From positions 1 through 45,245 of the forward strand of contig ONFA01000015.1 of assembly GCA_900316975.1 (NCBI GenBank): DNA of 45,245 nt, written 5' to 3'. The notes beneath the pieces were generated by a model. The model did not search any database and was not told the DNA's origin. It saw only the letters and a list, made by a program, of their open reading frames with translations. Both the position numbers and the translations under genes were made by a program. Source of the DNA: an uncultured Prevotellaceae bacterium (GTDB lineage: Bacteria; Bacteroidota; Bacteroidia; Bacteroidales; Bacteroidaceae). Each line of letters begins with the position of its first letter. Within the stretch, counting starts at the first letter, position 1. Positions 8,514-16,403 of this stretch are shown here, piece after piece.

Positions 8514-9904
8514 CGTATGTTCTTTTTCTTCTTATATTCTTTGATGCGTTCGGCGAAGGCTACGTCCTTTTTATTGTTAGGGTTGGGGGTGAACTCGATT
8601 TTTTCGGGGATGTCTTTTCCGGCATCAACGAGTTGGATGGAGGAACCCTGTTTTACGATGTAGAGGGAGTCGTAGAGCGAGCCATCATTGGCATCTCTTG
8701 CGGTGAGGAAGAGGGTGTCGCCGTGGGTGCGCACTTTCTGGTAATAACGGCTGCCCGAGCCGAACTTGTCAAACTTGTCGTCAAATTCGATACGATAACT
8801 CTTGGGCGAGCAGTGGCTTATCGTATAGATGGGAGTTGACAGTTGACAGTTGACAGTTGACAGTTGACAGTCTGAACATCGCCCAGCGCGTGAGCTGGTG
8901 GTCATACGGGCATAGGCATGTTCGTGACCTTGTAGTACGATATCTACACCATAGTCTTTGACGAGGTCGTTGAACATCCACCGTTGGATGAGGTTATTCA
9001 TGCTGCCTCGGATGGAGTAGAGCGGGTGATGCAGCACCACAATCTTCCACTTTGCAGTGCTTGCCTCCAATTTTTCCTTCAGCCATTGGCGTTGGGTGTA
9101 GAGGTAGGGGAACTCGCGGTTGCTGTCAAGGCAGAAGAACTGCATATTCTTATAATGGAGGGTAAACACTTGGTTTTCACCTATCATGGAGTCAAGGTAG
9201 TAGGAGTGGATGAGTGAGAACCGACGTTCCAGTTTGCCAATAATCCCCTTCAGGTAGTCATGATTACCTGTGACGGTCAGTACAGGAACGGCTTGTCCCA
9301 CAGAGTCGAGGCTTTCGAAGGTCTCTTTCCAGTATGCGTCAGTGGGTCGTTCGGTCAAATCGCCTCCGCAGACGAAAAACTCAGCATCGGGATTGGCTCG
9401 GAAAGCAGCCCTCAACAATTGATTGGCGATGCCACCGATGGAGTCTTGGATGTCACCCATATAGAGGAAGGAAGTCTCTTGTTCTTCAGCATCAGGAAGA
9501 TGGAAAGTGTACCATCCCGATGAAGCGTTGTCCGTACAGACTCGATAACGGTAGTGGTGCCCTTTCTGCAATCCCAGGAGGCGAACCACATAATAGGCAG
9601 CCTTTCCGCTGCGTGACTCAAACACTTCCCCAGTTGCCGGTATGGTCTTTCGTTGCAGACTGTCCTGTTGGTCAATCAGTTCTACGTAGGCAGGTCGTGT
9701 TTCATCCCCGCAAGTCCAACTGATGTTGCGGCTGTTTTCCTGTTCATCGCCAAACGTGAGCAACACCCTCGTTGGAACCTTCGATGCTTCGTAGGGTGCC
9801 TCTTCGGGGTTTTCAAACCACACGTCCCAGCGGTCTATGCACCAGTAGCAGAGTGCTGCCAGAACAAGTAAAGAAATGATGAGCCTAATCTGTCTGCAAC
9901 GCAT
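8510..9904 (-). CDS. calcineurin-like metallophosphoesterase, membrane-anchored
   Basis: A 464-residue protein with an N-terminal membrane anchor (LIISLLVLAALCYW), a purple-acid-phosphatase-type N-terminal beta domain and a metallophosphoesterase domain. All metal motifs are present in order: YMGDIQD, CGGDLTE, TGNHDY, LHHPLYS and GHEHAYAR. It probably hydrolyses a phosphate ester in the periplasm. It lies between licD and the LTA-synthase-like gene: its start is three bases from the licD stop and its stop overlaps the next ATG. A TTGACAG heptamer run (8834-8868) encodes [12 protein letters not shown] at about residues 346-358, just after the last metal motif. Confidence 0.87.
   Translation of the reverse strand: MRCRQIRLIISLLVLAALCYWCIDRWDVWFENPEEAPYEASKVPTRVLLTFGDEQENSRNISWTCGDETRPAYVELIDQQDSLQRKTIPATGEVFESRSGKAAYYVVRLLGLQKGHHYRYRVCTDNASSGWYTFHLPDAEEQETSFLYMGDIQDSIGGIANQLLRAAFRANPDAEFFVCGGDLTERPTDAYWKETFESLDSVGQAVPVLTVTGNHDYLKGIIGKLERRFSLIHSYYLDSMIGENQVFTLHYKNMQFFCLDSNREFPYLYTQRQWLKEKLEASTAKWKIVVLHHPLYSIRGSMNNLIQRWMFNDLVKDYGVDIVLQGHEHAYARMTTSSRAGRCSDCQLSTVNCQLSTPIYTISHCSPKSYRIEFDDKFDKFGSGSRYYQKVRTHGDTLFLTARDANDGSLYDSLYIVKQGSSIQLVDAGKDIPEKIEFTPNPNNKKDVAFAERIKEYKKKKNIR
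8834..8868. repeat. five perfect heptamers in a coding region
   Basis: AGTTGAC is repeated five times without error inside the metallophosphoesterase gene. Because the unit is seven bases, gain or loss of one copy would shift the reading frame and replace the C-terminal quarter of the protein. Confidence 0.95.
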
Positions 9905-9907
9905 CGG

Positions 9908-10831
9908 TCAGTCTGTGTAGAGAAGTTTTACCCTCTCGGCAAAGCGTTCGGGATGTTGCTTGAGTTCTTCCACCACCTCGGGATAAGGGCGGGTGGTGTC
10001 GAGATAGCGCTGACCGTGGTCGGTCGGCAGATGCTTGGGGGTCATATAGTCCTCGCCAAAATAGCATACGAGGGCATCATGGGTGTCGGTTGGGGCAGGG
10101 AACTTCGTGTCCTCGAACGGAATCCACACCTGTTCGTCGTAGGAACTGCGTTTGCGGATGAAGTGGTGGGTGCTGTACTTATAGGAAAGCACCGACACCC
10201 GTTTCGTCTTGTCGGCATCCACCATACGGAAGAGTTTCTCGTACAAAGCAAATCCCTTGCGGTAATCGACAAAGTGGTAGAGCCCCTTCGACAATATGGC
10301 GATGATGCGTTTGCCCAGGCTGGTCTTCTCCTTGAGGTCAGCCAATTCGCCCCGAATGGATTTTTTCACAATCATCGTGGCGGTGCGGTGCAGGAAGCGC
10401 AGGACAGGATTTTCCAGATAGCCATCCAGCACGAAGATGTCGATGTCGATGCCTCGGCAGTATTCGCGGTCCAGTTCGTAGGAGCACAGTGCCGTCGATT
10501 CCATATGGCGCAGGATGCCGTGTCCGCAGTAGTTTCGCTTGTCTGAGTAGGTGGTTTGCAAGAAGTAGGGGTGTTTGAACTCTTGGTCAGCAATGGATAC
10601 GAGTTTGTCGTAGTCCTTGCGCAGCATCACAAAGTCGATGTCGTCATCCCAAGGGATAAATCCCTGATGGCGCACGGCACCGAGCAGGGTGCCACATTCC
10701 ATCCAGCATTTCAGCCCGTTACGTTTACACACATCCAACAGAACTTGTGCCAGTTCCATCTGCAAAGCCCACACTTGCTTCATTTCTTTGGGCACCGTGT
10801 AACCGCATCTCACTTCAGTCTCTAAATTCAT
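9908..10831 (-). CDS. LicD family phosphotransferase
   Basis: A 307-residue soluble protein of the LicD family, which transfers phosphocholine or related phospho-alcohols from CDP-linked donors to cell-surface sugars. The signature is GLKCWMECGTLLGAVRHQGF followed by IPWDDDIDFVM, the nucleotidyltransferase-like metal site. I chose MNLETEV at 10831 because the upstream ATG lies inside the promoter box at 10850-10857. It is the first gene of the operon licD, metallophosphoesterase, LTA-synthase-like. A second LicD domain occurs in the fusion at 18224-20050. Confidence 0.9.
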   Translation of the reverse strand: MNLETEVRCGYTVPKEMKQVWALQMELAQVLLDVCKRNGLKCWMECGTLLGAVRHQGFIPWDDDIDFVMLRKDYDKLVSIADQEFKHPYFLQTTYSDKRNYCGHGILRHMESTALCSYELDREYCRGIDIDIFVLDGYLENPVLRFLHRTATMIVKKSIRGELADLKEKTSLGKRIIAILSKGLYHFVDYRKGFALYEKLFRMVDADKTKRVSVLSYKYSTHHFIRKRSSYDEQVWIPFEDTKFPAPTDTHDALVCYFGEDYMTPKHLPTDHGQRYLDTTRPYPEVVEELKQHPERFAERVKLLYTD

Positions 10832-10849
10832 GATTTGTCCATTTTGGTG

Positions 10850-10981
10850 CAAAGGTAGTGATTTAATTAGGAATTAGGAATTAGGAATTGGGAATTGTTA
10901 CTTTTTCAGCGAAAAAACATTCTGAACAGCAAATAATTCCTCATTCCTCATTCCTAATTCCTAATTAAATCACTACCTTTG
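10850..10981. promoter_or_regulatory. divergent promoters at the ends of a 47-bp inverted repeat
   Basis: Arms at 10850-10896 and 10935-10981 are complementary over 47 bases with three mismatches. Each outer end carries a -7 box: TACCTTTG on the minus strand (10850-10857) facing licD, and on the plus strand (10974-10981) facing the glycosyltransferase. The inner arm sequence is TAGGAATTAGGAAT-type repeat. Leaders would be roughly 15-20 bases in both directions. The other divergent gene pair with this arrangement is at 16248-16379. Confidence 0.85.
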
Positions 10982-11002
10982 TGCCGAAAAACTATCAGCA
11001 AC

Positions 11003-12031
11003 ATGTACAGAGGTTATAAAATCGTATGCAATACAGCAGCAGGACGGAGACGTTACATGCAATATCTCTTTCCGCAGGTGCTGGCTTCCCCCCTCATCGA
11101 CCGCTACGATGTGTGGGTCAACACCATCGACAACTGCGACATTGAGTTCTTCAAGCAGTTGGCGGCAAAATATCCCAAAATCAACCTCGTGTGGCAGCCC
11201 GACAAACGCGTGGACGGCATCGCCACCATCAATGCGTTCTACAAGTTCTGCATGGACGAAGACACCATCTACATCAAGATGGACGACGACGTGGTGTGGC
11301 TGGAACCCGACTACTTCCAGAAGATGGTCGATTTCCGCATCGACCACCCCGAGTGCTTCATCGTGTCACCGCTGGTCATCAACAATGCCATGAGCACCTA
11401 CATCCTGCAAGTGCAGGGGAAAATCAAGCTGAACAAATACATGAACGCCCAGTGCAACCACCGCATCATGTGGAAACGAGGCAGTTTCGCCGCACAGTTG
11501 CACCAGTGGTTCCTTGACCGCCACCTCACCACAGGCACATACCAGCAACTCCATTGCGGCACCTACCCTTGGGCGATGAACCGATTCTCCATCAACTCCA
11601 TCCTCTGGTTCGGCAAAGACCTCAAAGCATTCGACGGCAACGTGCAAGGCGACGACGAAGAATTCTTCTCCTGCCTGAAACCCACACAGTTGGGCAAGAT
11701 GAACATGGTGAACGGCGATTGCCTCATAGCCCATTTCGCCTTTGCCCAACAGCGATGGATGCTTGACCGTTGCGGCATCCTGGCACAATACGGCAAATAC
11801 CTCCTCGAGGAATGGAAGACACGTCCCGACGTGCAACACATCAGCGACGACGTGCAAGCCATACTCAAGGACATCCAGCAGCGTCAGGCAGAACTGAAAG
11901 CGTTACCCCCCATTTATGCTACCCGCAAGATAGGCACAGGCACCCAACTGAAACGCCGTTGGAAAGCATGGATGAAACAACTCCGCTGCCAGTGGGACGG
12001 ATACAAAGGAGTGAAATACGTGTTGGAATAG
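11003..12031 (+). CDS. DxD glycosyltransferase of unknown specificity
   Basis: A 342-residue protein starting MYRGYKIVCNTAAGRRRYM. A GT-A-type acidic motif, YIKMDDDVVWLEPD, lies near residue 95, and a second acidic patch, NVQGDDEEFF, near residue 215. No membrane segment is seen. It is most likely a cytoplasmic glycosyltransferase for the surface glycan. The start was set at 11003 because the upstream ATG falls within the promoter box. It is a single-gene unit divergent from licD. The family is less certain than for the other transferases; the DDD motif is the main evidence. Confidence 0.75.
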   Translation: MYRGYKIVCNTAAGRRRYMQYLFPQVLASPLIDRYDVWVNTIDNCDIEFFKQLAAKYPKINLVWQPDKRVDGIATINAFYKFCMDEDTIYIKMDDDVVWLEPDYFQKMVDFRIDHPECFIVSPLVINNAMSTYILQVQGKIKLNKYMNAQCNHRIMWKRGSFAAQLHQWFLDRHLTTGTYQQLHCGTYPWAMNRFSINSILWFGKDLKAFDGNVQGDDEEFFSCLKPTQLGKMNMVNGDCLIAHFAFAQQRWMLDRCGILAQYGKYLLEEWKTRPDVQHISDDVQAILKDIQQRQAELKALPPIYATRKIGTGTQLKRRWKAWMKQLRCQWDGYKGVKYVLE

Positions 12032-12070
12032 AGCAAGCCCCCTAACCCTAGCCCTAAACTCTCAACCCTC

Positions 12071-12103
12071 AACCTAACCTCTCAACTCTCAACTTCTAAC
12101 TCT
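12071..12103. repeat. left arm of a 33-bp inverted repeat bracketing a gene
   Basis: The reverse complement of this segment matches 13230-13262 over 33 bases with one mismatch. The pair brackets the glycosyltransferase gene 12102-13214, and this arm enters its TAG stop codon (12102-12104). The flanking bases 12032-12070 are the same CTCAACCCTCAAC type of repeat. Confidence 0.85.
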
Positions 12104-13214
12104 ACCCAAGTCGTTGGAGAGCCGACTCAAACGCTTTCCTGAAATAGAAACCCTGATTGAGCCTGTCCTTCATTGCCATGGCAGCCTGCTTGTAGCCATC
12201 ATATTCCGTTTGGGAGATGTGGCGCAGGCGTTCAGGCAGTTCACGCAGTGAATCGACGGTGATGCCCACCCTCTGGCTGGTGATGAAAGGAGCCATGGCA
12301 GACTCCTTCCACACGATGACAGGCAGTCCAGCCCGCAGGCAAAAAGAAGCCTTGTGGGGATTGTTGATGCGGAGGTAACTGCCCCAAGTGCCCGAACAGC
12401 CGTCGATAGAGTCGCCGTCCCACACAAGTCCCCAATCCGCTGTCGTGGTGCGGATGAACTCGTCAGAGTCAATCTGCCCGTGATAGGTGGTGTTGCGCCA
12501 TTCCCGTTCTGTGCCAGGAATCAAGCCTGCCCCGTAGAGGTCGAAGTGGCAACCGTCCAGCACCCCATCCACCTGATAGAGAAACCCCGTCTTCCTTTGG
12601 CTGATGCCACCAGCAAAAGCGATGGTGGGCAGGTGAGAGCCCCCTCCGACTCCCCTAGGGGGAAGAGAAGAATTGACAGTTGATAGTTGAGAGTTTAGGG
12701 TTGAGGGTTGAGGGTTTAGGGTTGAGGGTTGAGGGTTAAGGGTTGAGAGTTGAGGGTTGAGGGTTAAGGGTTCCTCTGTGGAGAGATAGTCAAAAATGTC
12801 GAGATTCACCAAGGGCACCCTGCATCCATGCTCTGTGAGCCAGTCGTTCATGCACTGGTTGTGAACGATGATGACATCAGTGTGGCTGAGCCGCTTCACC
12901 TCCTTCTCGGCAGTGAGTTTGCGCCGTCTGAAAGTGCCGAGATCATGAATCAGCGTGACCGTCTTCGCCCCCTTCAGACGGGCAATGTTGCACTGAATGA
13001 CAAAGAATTTTTTGAAAGGATACTGGATGACGAGCACATCCCCCCTCTTCAGCTTCAGCAGCAAGTTCACCATGCTGAAGAGTTTGCGGAAGAAGGTAGC
13101 CACCTTCCCCCTGCCAGTCCCGACAGCCCAATCGGTGAAGCCCATGCGCCTCATCAGTTCGTCCACGTGTCGTTTCGCCGTGTTAGGCGAGTGCATGCTG
13201 ATGTAACAGTTCAT
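12102..13214 (-). CDS. Gtf3/galactofuranosyltransferase-like glycosyltransferase
   Basis: A 370-residue GT-B-type protein resembling the Gtf3 / beta-1,6-galactofuranosyltransferase group. Recognisable parts are GDVLVIQYPFKKFF, AKTVTLIHDLGTFRR and HNQCMNDWL in the N-terminal half, and IAFAGGISQRKTGF, FDLYGAG and SCLRAGLPVIVW-like sequence in the C-terminal half. Between the halves is a linker of about 50 residues made of repeated STLNPQP units followed by LPPRGVGGG, encoded by repeats (12637-12770). The gene is bracketed by the inverted repeat 12071-12103 / 13230-13262. The product probably extends a surface polysaccharide. Confidence 0.78.
   Translation of the reverse strand: MNCYISMHSPNTAKRHVDELMRRMGFTDWAVGTGRGKVATFFRKLFSMVNLLLKLKRGDVLVIQYPFKKFFVIQCNIARLKGAKTVTLIHDLGTFRRRKLTAEKEVKRLSHTDVIIVHNQCMNDWLTEHGCRVPLVNLDIFDYLSTEEPLTLNPQLSTLNPQPSTLNPQPSTLNSQLSTVNSSLPPRGVGGGSHLPTIAFAGGISQRKTGFLYQVDGVLDGCHFDLYGAGLIPGTEREWRNTTYHGQIDSDEFIRTTTADWGLVWDGDSIDGCSGTWGSYLRINNPHKASFCLRAGLPVIVWKESAMAPFITSQRVGITVDSLRELPERLRHISQTEYDGYKQAAMAMKDRLNQGFYFRKAFESALQRLG
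12673..12770. repeat. fourteen tandem heptamers in a coding region
   Basis: Fourteen consecutive seven-base units of consensus TTGAGGG (variants TTGACAG, TTTAGGG, TTAAGGG) lie within the glycosyltransferase gene and encode its low-complexity linker. Beside them at about 12637-12660 is a palindromic CCCCTAGGGG element encoding LPPRGVGGG. Confidence 0.95.
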
Positions 13215-13229
13215 ATCTTTCAGGAGTTT

Positions 13230-13262
13230 AGAGTTAGAAGTTTAGAGTTGAGAGGTTAGGTT
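13230..13262. repeat. right arm of the 33-bp inverted repeat
   Basis: This is the partner of 12071-12103. It lies upstream of the glycosyltransferase start codon (13214) and fills most of the gap to the kinase gene. Confidence 0.85.
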
Positions 13263-13279
13263 TTCATTCCTTCATTTTT

Positions 13280-14047
13280 TCATTTTTTTAGTGTGAAGTT
13301 CTTGCGTCGATGCCAGTTGCGGTCATGGACAGCCTTCAGACGCAACACCTCGTTGAGCGTCCGGGCGACGTCAAGTCCACGCTCCTTGGCATATTCCTCC
13401 ACGACATAAGTCAACAGATCCTTGCGGTCAGTCCAACGCACGAAGTCATCCTTGCAGTCCTTCAGTGTCAGTTGGCTGGGAATGCCAATGGTGAGGCGGT
13501 TGATGTCGATGACGGAAATCTCGTAGCAGTCCTTCGCCACCTCCTTATAAAGCACGTTGCCGAAATTCAGGTCGTGGTGTACGAAACCCTGTTGGTGGAG
13601 GTGGGCAATGAAGCGTGCGAAACACTTAGCCAATGGGCGGTTGAAGTTGACATCCAGTTCCGTCCGCACAGACGAAGCCTCGGTGAAGGCGGTGAGGTAG
13701 TAGCAGTAGCGGAGCAATCCATGATGACGTTCTTCGGCATAGGCGATAGGTTCGGGAGTGTCGAACCCGTGCCGTATCAGTGCCATTCCGTTTCTGAAAG
13801 CCCGCTTCGCCTTCGAAGAGAAAAAAGTGCTGTAAGCCAAAGTCTGGAAAAAGTTGCGGGCCCGGAAACGTTTCACCACCACTTTGCCGAGCACAGGGTG
13901 CCCCTCCTTCACCACAAAGACCTTCAGCACATTCCTTCCGTTGGCAAAGAGCAGTTCGCCCTCTGCCCCGAACCTTGCAGGGAGATGCGTCACAAAATCC
14001 TGCACCTCCTGCATCGCTGCATACTTATCATGAATCTCGTACTTCAC
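13280..14047 (-). CDS. WaaP/Kdo-kinase-like lipopolysaccharide kinase
   Basis: A 255-residue protein with the protein-kinase-like fold of LPS core kinases. The catalytic loop is FVHHDLNFGNVLY (HxDxxxxN), and ISVIDINRL takes the place of the DFG metal motif. KVVVKRFRARNFFQ carries the expected ATP-binding lysine. Such enzymes phosphorylate inner-core sugars. The start is a GTG codon (14045-14047) giving MKYEIHDKY; an in-frame stop lies just upstream, so no longer start is available. It follows metG by 26 bases on the same strand and may share its transcript. Confidence 0.82.
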   Translation of the reverse strand: MKYEIHDKYAAMQEVQDFVTHLPARFGAEGELLFANGRNVLKVFVVKEGHPVLGKVVVKRFRARNFFQTLAYSTFFSSKAKRAFRNGMALIRHGFDTPEPIAYAEERHHGLLRYCYYLTAFTEASSVRTELDVNFNRPLAKCFARFIAHLHQQGFVHHDLNFGNVLYKEVAKDCYEISVIDINRLTIGIPSQLTLKDCKDDFVRWTDRKDLLTYVVEEYAKERGLDVARTLNEVLRLKAVHDRNWHRRKNFTLKK

Positions 14048-14073
14048 GCTCTTTCAGAAAACGGGCAACTCTT

Positions 14074-16221
14074 CTAACACACTTGGCTGCCGCCCTTCAC
14101 AGGCTTCTCCACTGTGGTGACGCTGATGCTGCCATCATAGTTTTCAGCAGAGAGGATCATGCCCTCACTCACGAGTCCGTTCTTGAATTCGCGTGGAGCC
14201 AAGTTAGCGATGAAAAGCACTTGCTTGCCTACGAGTTGTTCAGGCTCATACCATTGTGCGATGCCGCTCACGATGGTGCGACCCTTCGGGGTGCCATCGT
14301 CCAGTTTGAACTTGAGCAGTTTCTTCATCTTCGGCACACGCTCACACTCCAGCACAGTGGCCACGCGGATGTCGAGTTTGGTGAAGTCGTCAAATGCCAC
14401 TGTTTCTTTCACGGGAGCCACTGTCGCATTGGCAGCCTCGTTCGCCTTGATGGTGGCTTCCAATTTGTCAGTTTGGAACTTAATCGTCTCATCCTCTATC
14501 TTTGAGAACAGCAGGCTTGGCTTGCCCAGTTGCTTGCCAGCAGGCAGCAGATCTGTCTTGCCGAGGTCTTCCCAGTTAACTGTTGAGAGTTGACTGTTGA
14601 GAGTTGACTGTTGGTCGCAGTCCGCATGGCAACTGTCAACTGTCAACTGTCCACTATCAACTATTTGCAAGCCAATCATCTCTCTCAGTTTAGCCGACGA
14701 GAAGGGGAGGAACGGCTCAAACGCAATGGCCAGATTGGCAGTGAGTTGCAGCGAAATGTAGATGACGGTCTTCACACGTTCAGGGTCTGTCTTGATGACC
14801 TTCCAAGGTTCCTCATCGGCAATGTACTTGTTGCCGATGCGGGCCAGGTTCATCGCCTCCTTCTGAGCCTCGCGGAACTTGAAGCCCTCGATGAGTTTCT
14901 CTACATTATCCTTCACCGAGGCAAACTCGGCGAGCGTAGCCTTGTCAGTATCAGTCGGTTCGCCACACTCGGGCACGATGCCGTTATAGTACTTCTGTGT
15001 GAGTTGTAGGGCGCGGTTCACGAAATTGCCGTACACCGCCACCAGTTCGTTGTTGCAACGAGCCTGAAAGTCAGCCCACGTGAAGTCGTTGTCCTTCGTC
15101 TCGGGCGCATTGGCAGTGAGCACATAGCGCAGTTCGTCCTGACGGTTGGGCAGTTCCTCCAGATATTCGTTCAGCCACACGGCATAGTTCTTCGAGGTGG
15201 AAATCTTGTTGCCTTCAAGGTTCAGAAACTCGTTGGCCGGCACGTTGTCGGGCAGGATGTAGTCGCCGTGCGCCTTCAGCATGGCAGGGAACACGATGCA
15301 GTGGAAGACGATGTTGTCCTTGCCGATGAAGTGGATGAGGCGGGTCTCGTCGTCTTGCCACCACTGCTGCCACGTGCCCCACTTTTCAGGTTCCTTCTCA
15401 CAGAGTTCCTTCGTGTTGCTGATGTAGCCGATGGGGGCATCGAACCACACGTAGAGCACCTTTCCTTCAGCCCCTTCCACTGGCACGGGGATGCCCCAGT
15501 CGAGGTCGCGGGTCACGGCACGGGGCTTCAGTCCCCCGTCGAGCCACGACTTGCACTGGCCGTACACGTTGCTGCGCCACTCCGGGTGTCCTTTCAGAAT
15601 CCAGTCTTCGAGCCAACCCTGATACTGGTCGAGCGGCAGATACCAGTGCTTGGTGGCTTTCTTCACCAGCGGGTTGCCGTTGATGGCATTGACGGGGTTG
15701 ATGAGTTCTTCGGGCGAGAGGGTGGCACCACACTTCTCACACTGGTCGCCGTAGGCTCCTTCGGCATGGCAACGTGGGCATTCGCCCTTGATGTTGCGGT
15801 CGGTGAGGAACTGATGCGTCTCCTCGTCGTAAAACTGTTCCGAAGTGATTTCCACAAACTTGCCCTCGTCGTAGAGCTTCTTGAAGAAGTCGGCGGCAAA
15901 CTGATGATGCGTCTTGCTCGTGGTGCGGCTGTAGATGTCGAAGCTGATGCCGAAGTCGGCAAACGACTTCTTGATGATGCCATGATAGCGGTCCACCACG
16001 TCCTGCACGGTGCATCCCTCCTTCTTCGCACGGATGGTCACGGGCACACCGTGTTCATCGCTGCCACACACAAACAGCACCTCGCGTCCCTTCAGGCGCA
16101 GGTATCTTGCATAGATGTCGGCCGGCACATACACGCCAGCCAAGTGGCCGATGTGCACAGGCCCATTGGCATACGGCAGAGCCGCCGTCACCGTTGTTCT
16201 CTTGTAGTTTTTCTGTTTCAT
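14074..16221 (-). CDS. metG: methionyl-tRNA synthetase
   Basis: A 715-residue class I enzyme that charges tRNA-Met. The HIGH motif is PVHIGHLAG (residues 21-29), the zinc knuckle is CPRC...CEKC near 145-161, and the KMSKS equivalent is KISTSK near 340. The anticodon-binding domain is followed by a C-terminal EMAPII/Arc1p-like tRNA-binding domain ([16 protein letters not shown] to the end). Residues about 520-549 are encoded by a repeat (14575-14664) and read [12 protein letters not shown]; they lie in the linker between the anticodon domain and the C-terminal domain, so the core enzyme should be intact. Transcription starts from the minus-strand box at 16248-16255. Confidence 0.97.
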   Translation of the reverse strand: MKQKNYKRTTVTAALPYANGPVHIGHLAGVYVPADIYARYLRLKGREVLFVCGSDEHGVPVTIRAKKEGCTVQDVVDRYHGIIKKSFADFGISFDIYSRTTSKTHHQFAADFFKKLYDEGKFVEITSEQFYDEETHQFLTDRNIKGECPRCHAEGAYGDQCEKCGATLSPEELINPVNAINGNPLVKKATKHWYLPLDQYQGWLEDWILKGHPEWRSNVYGQCKSWLDGGLKPRAVTRDLDWGIPVPVEGAEGKVLYVWFDAPIGYISNTKELCEKEPEKWGTWQQWWQDDETRLIHFIGKDNIVFHCIVFPAMLKAHGDYILPDNVPANEFLNLEGNKISTSKNYAVWLNEYLEELPNRQDELRYVLTANAPETKDNDFTWADFQARCNNELVAVYGNFVNRALQLTQKYYNGIVPECGEPTDTDKATLAEFASVKDNVEKLIEGFKFREAQKEAMNLARIGNKYIADEEPWKVIKTDPERVKTVIYISLQLTANLAIAFEPFLPFSSAKLREMIGLQIVDSGQLTVDSCHADCDQQSTLNSQLSTVNWEDLGKTDLLPAGKQLGKPSLLFSKIEDETIKFQTDKLEATIKANEAANATVAPVKETVAFDDFTKLDIRVATVLECERVPKMKKLLKFKLDDGTPKGRTIVSGIAQWYEPEQLVGKQVLFIANLAPREFKNGLVSEGMILSAENYDGSISVTTVEKPVKGGSQVC
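14575..14664. repeat. inverted heptamer repeat inside metG
   Basis: GTTGAGA/GTTGACT units (left) face CAACTGT/CAACTAT units (right), so the insert can fold on itself. It is read in frame through metG. Confidence 0.85.
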
Positions 16222-16247
16222 GTTGATGATTGATTGTAATTTGAGTG

Positions 16248-16379
16248 CAAAGGTAGTGAAGAATTAGGAATTAGAAATTAGGAATGAGGAATTATTTGTC
16301 ATTCAACGTGTTTTTTGTTAAAAAAAAGCAACAATTCCTCATTCCTAATTCCTCATTCCTAATTAAATCACTACCTTTG
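16248..16379. promoter_or_regulatory. divergent promoters at the ends of an inverted repeat
   Basis: Arms of 46-47 bases (16248-16293 and 16333-16379) are mostly complementary and carry TACCTTTG at each outer end: minus strand 16248-16255 for metG and plus strand 16372-16379 for the cytidylyltransferase fusion. Leaders are about 20-25 bases. The arm sequence (CACTACCTTTG, TAATTAGGAAT) is shared with 10850-10981. Confidence 0.85.
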
Positions 16380-16403
16380 CATCATGATTAATAATCGATT
16401 TGT

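Noticed and set aside
12673..12770. Possible CRISPR or telomere-like array
   Set aside because: The units are contiguous heptamers without spacers and lie inside a coding frame.
15268..16233. 321-codon frame antisense to metG
   Set aside because: It is a shadow of metG codon bias; the divergent promoter lies beyond it and reads out of metG.
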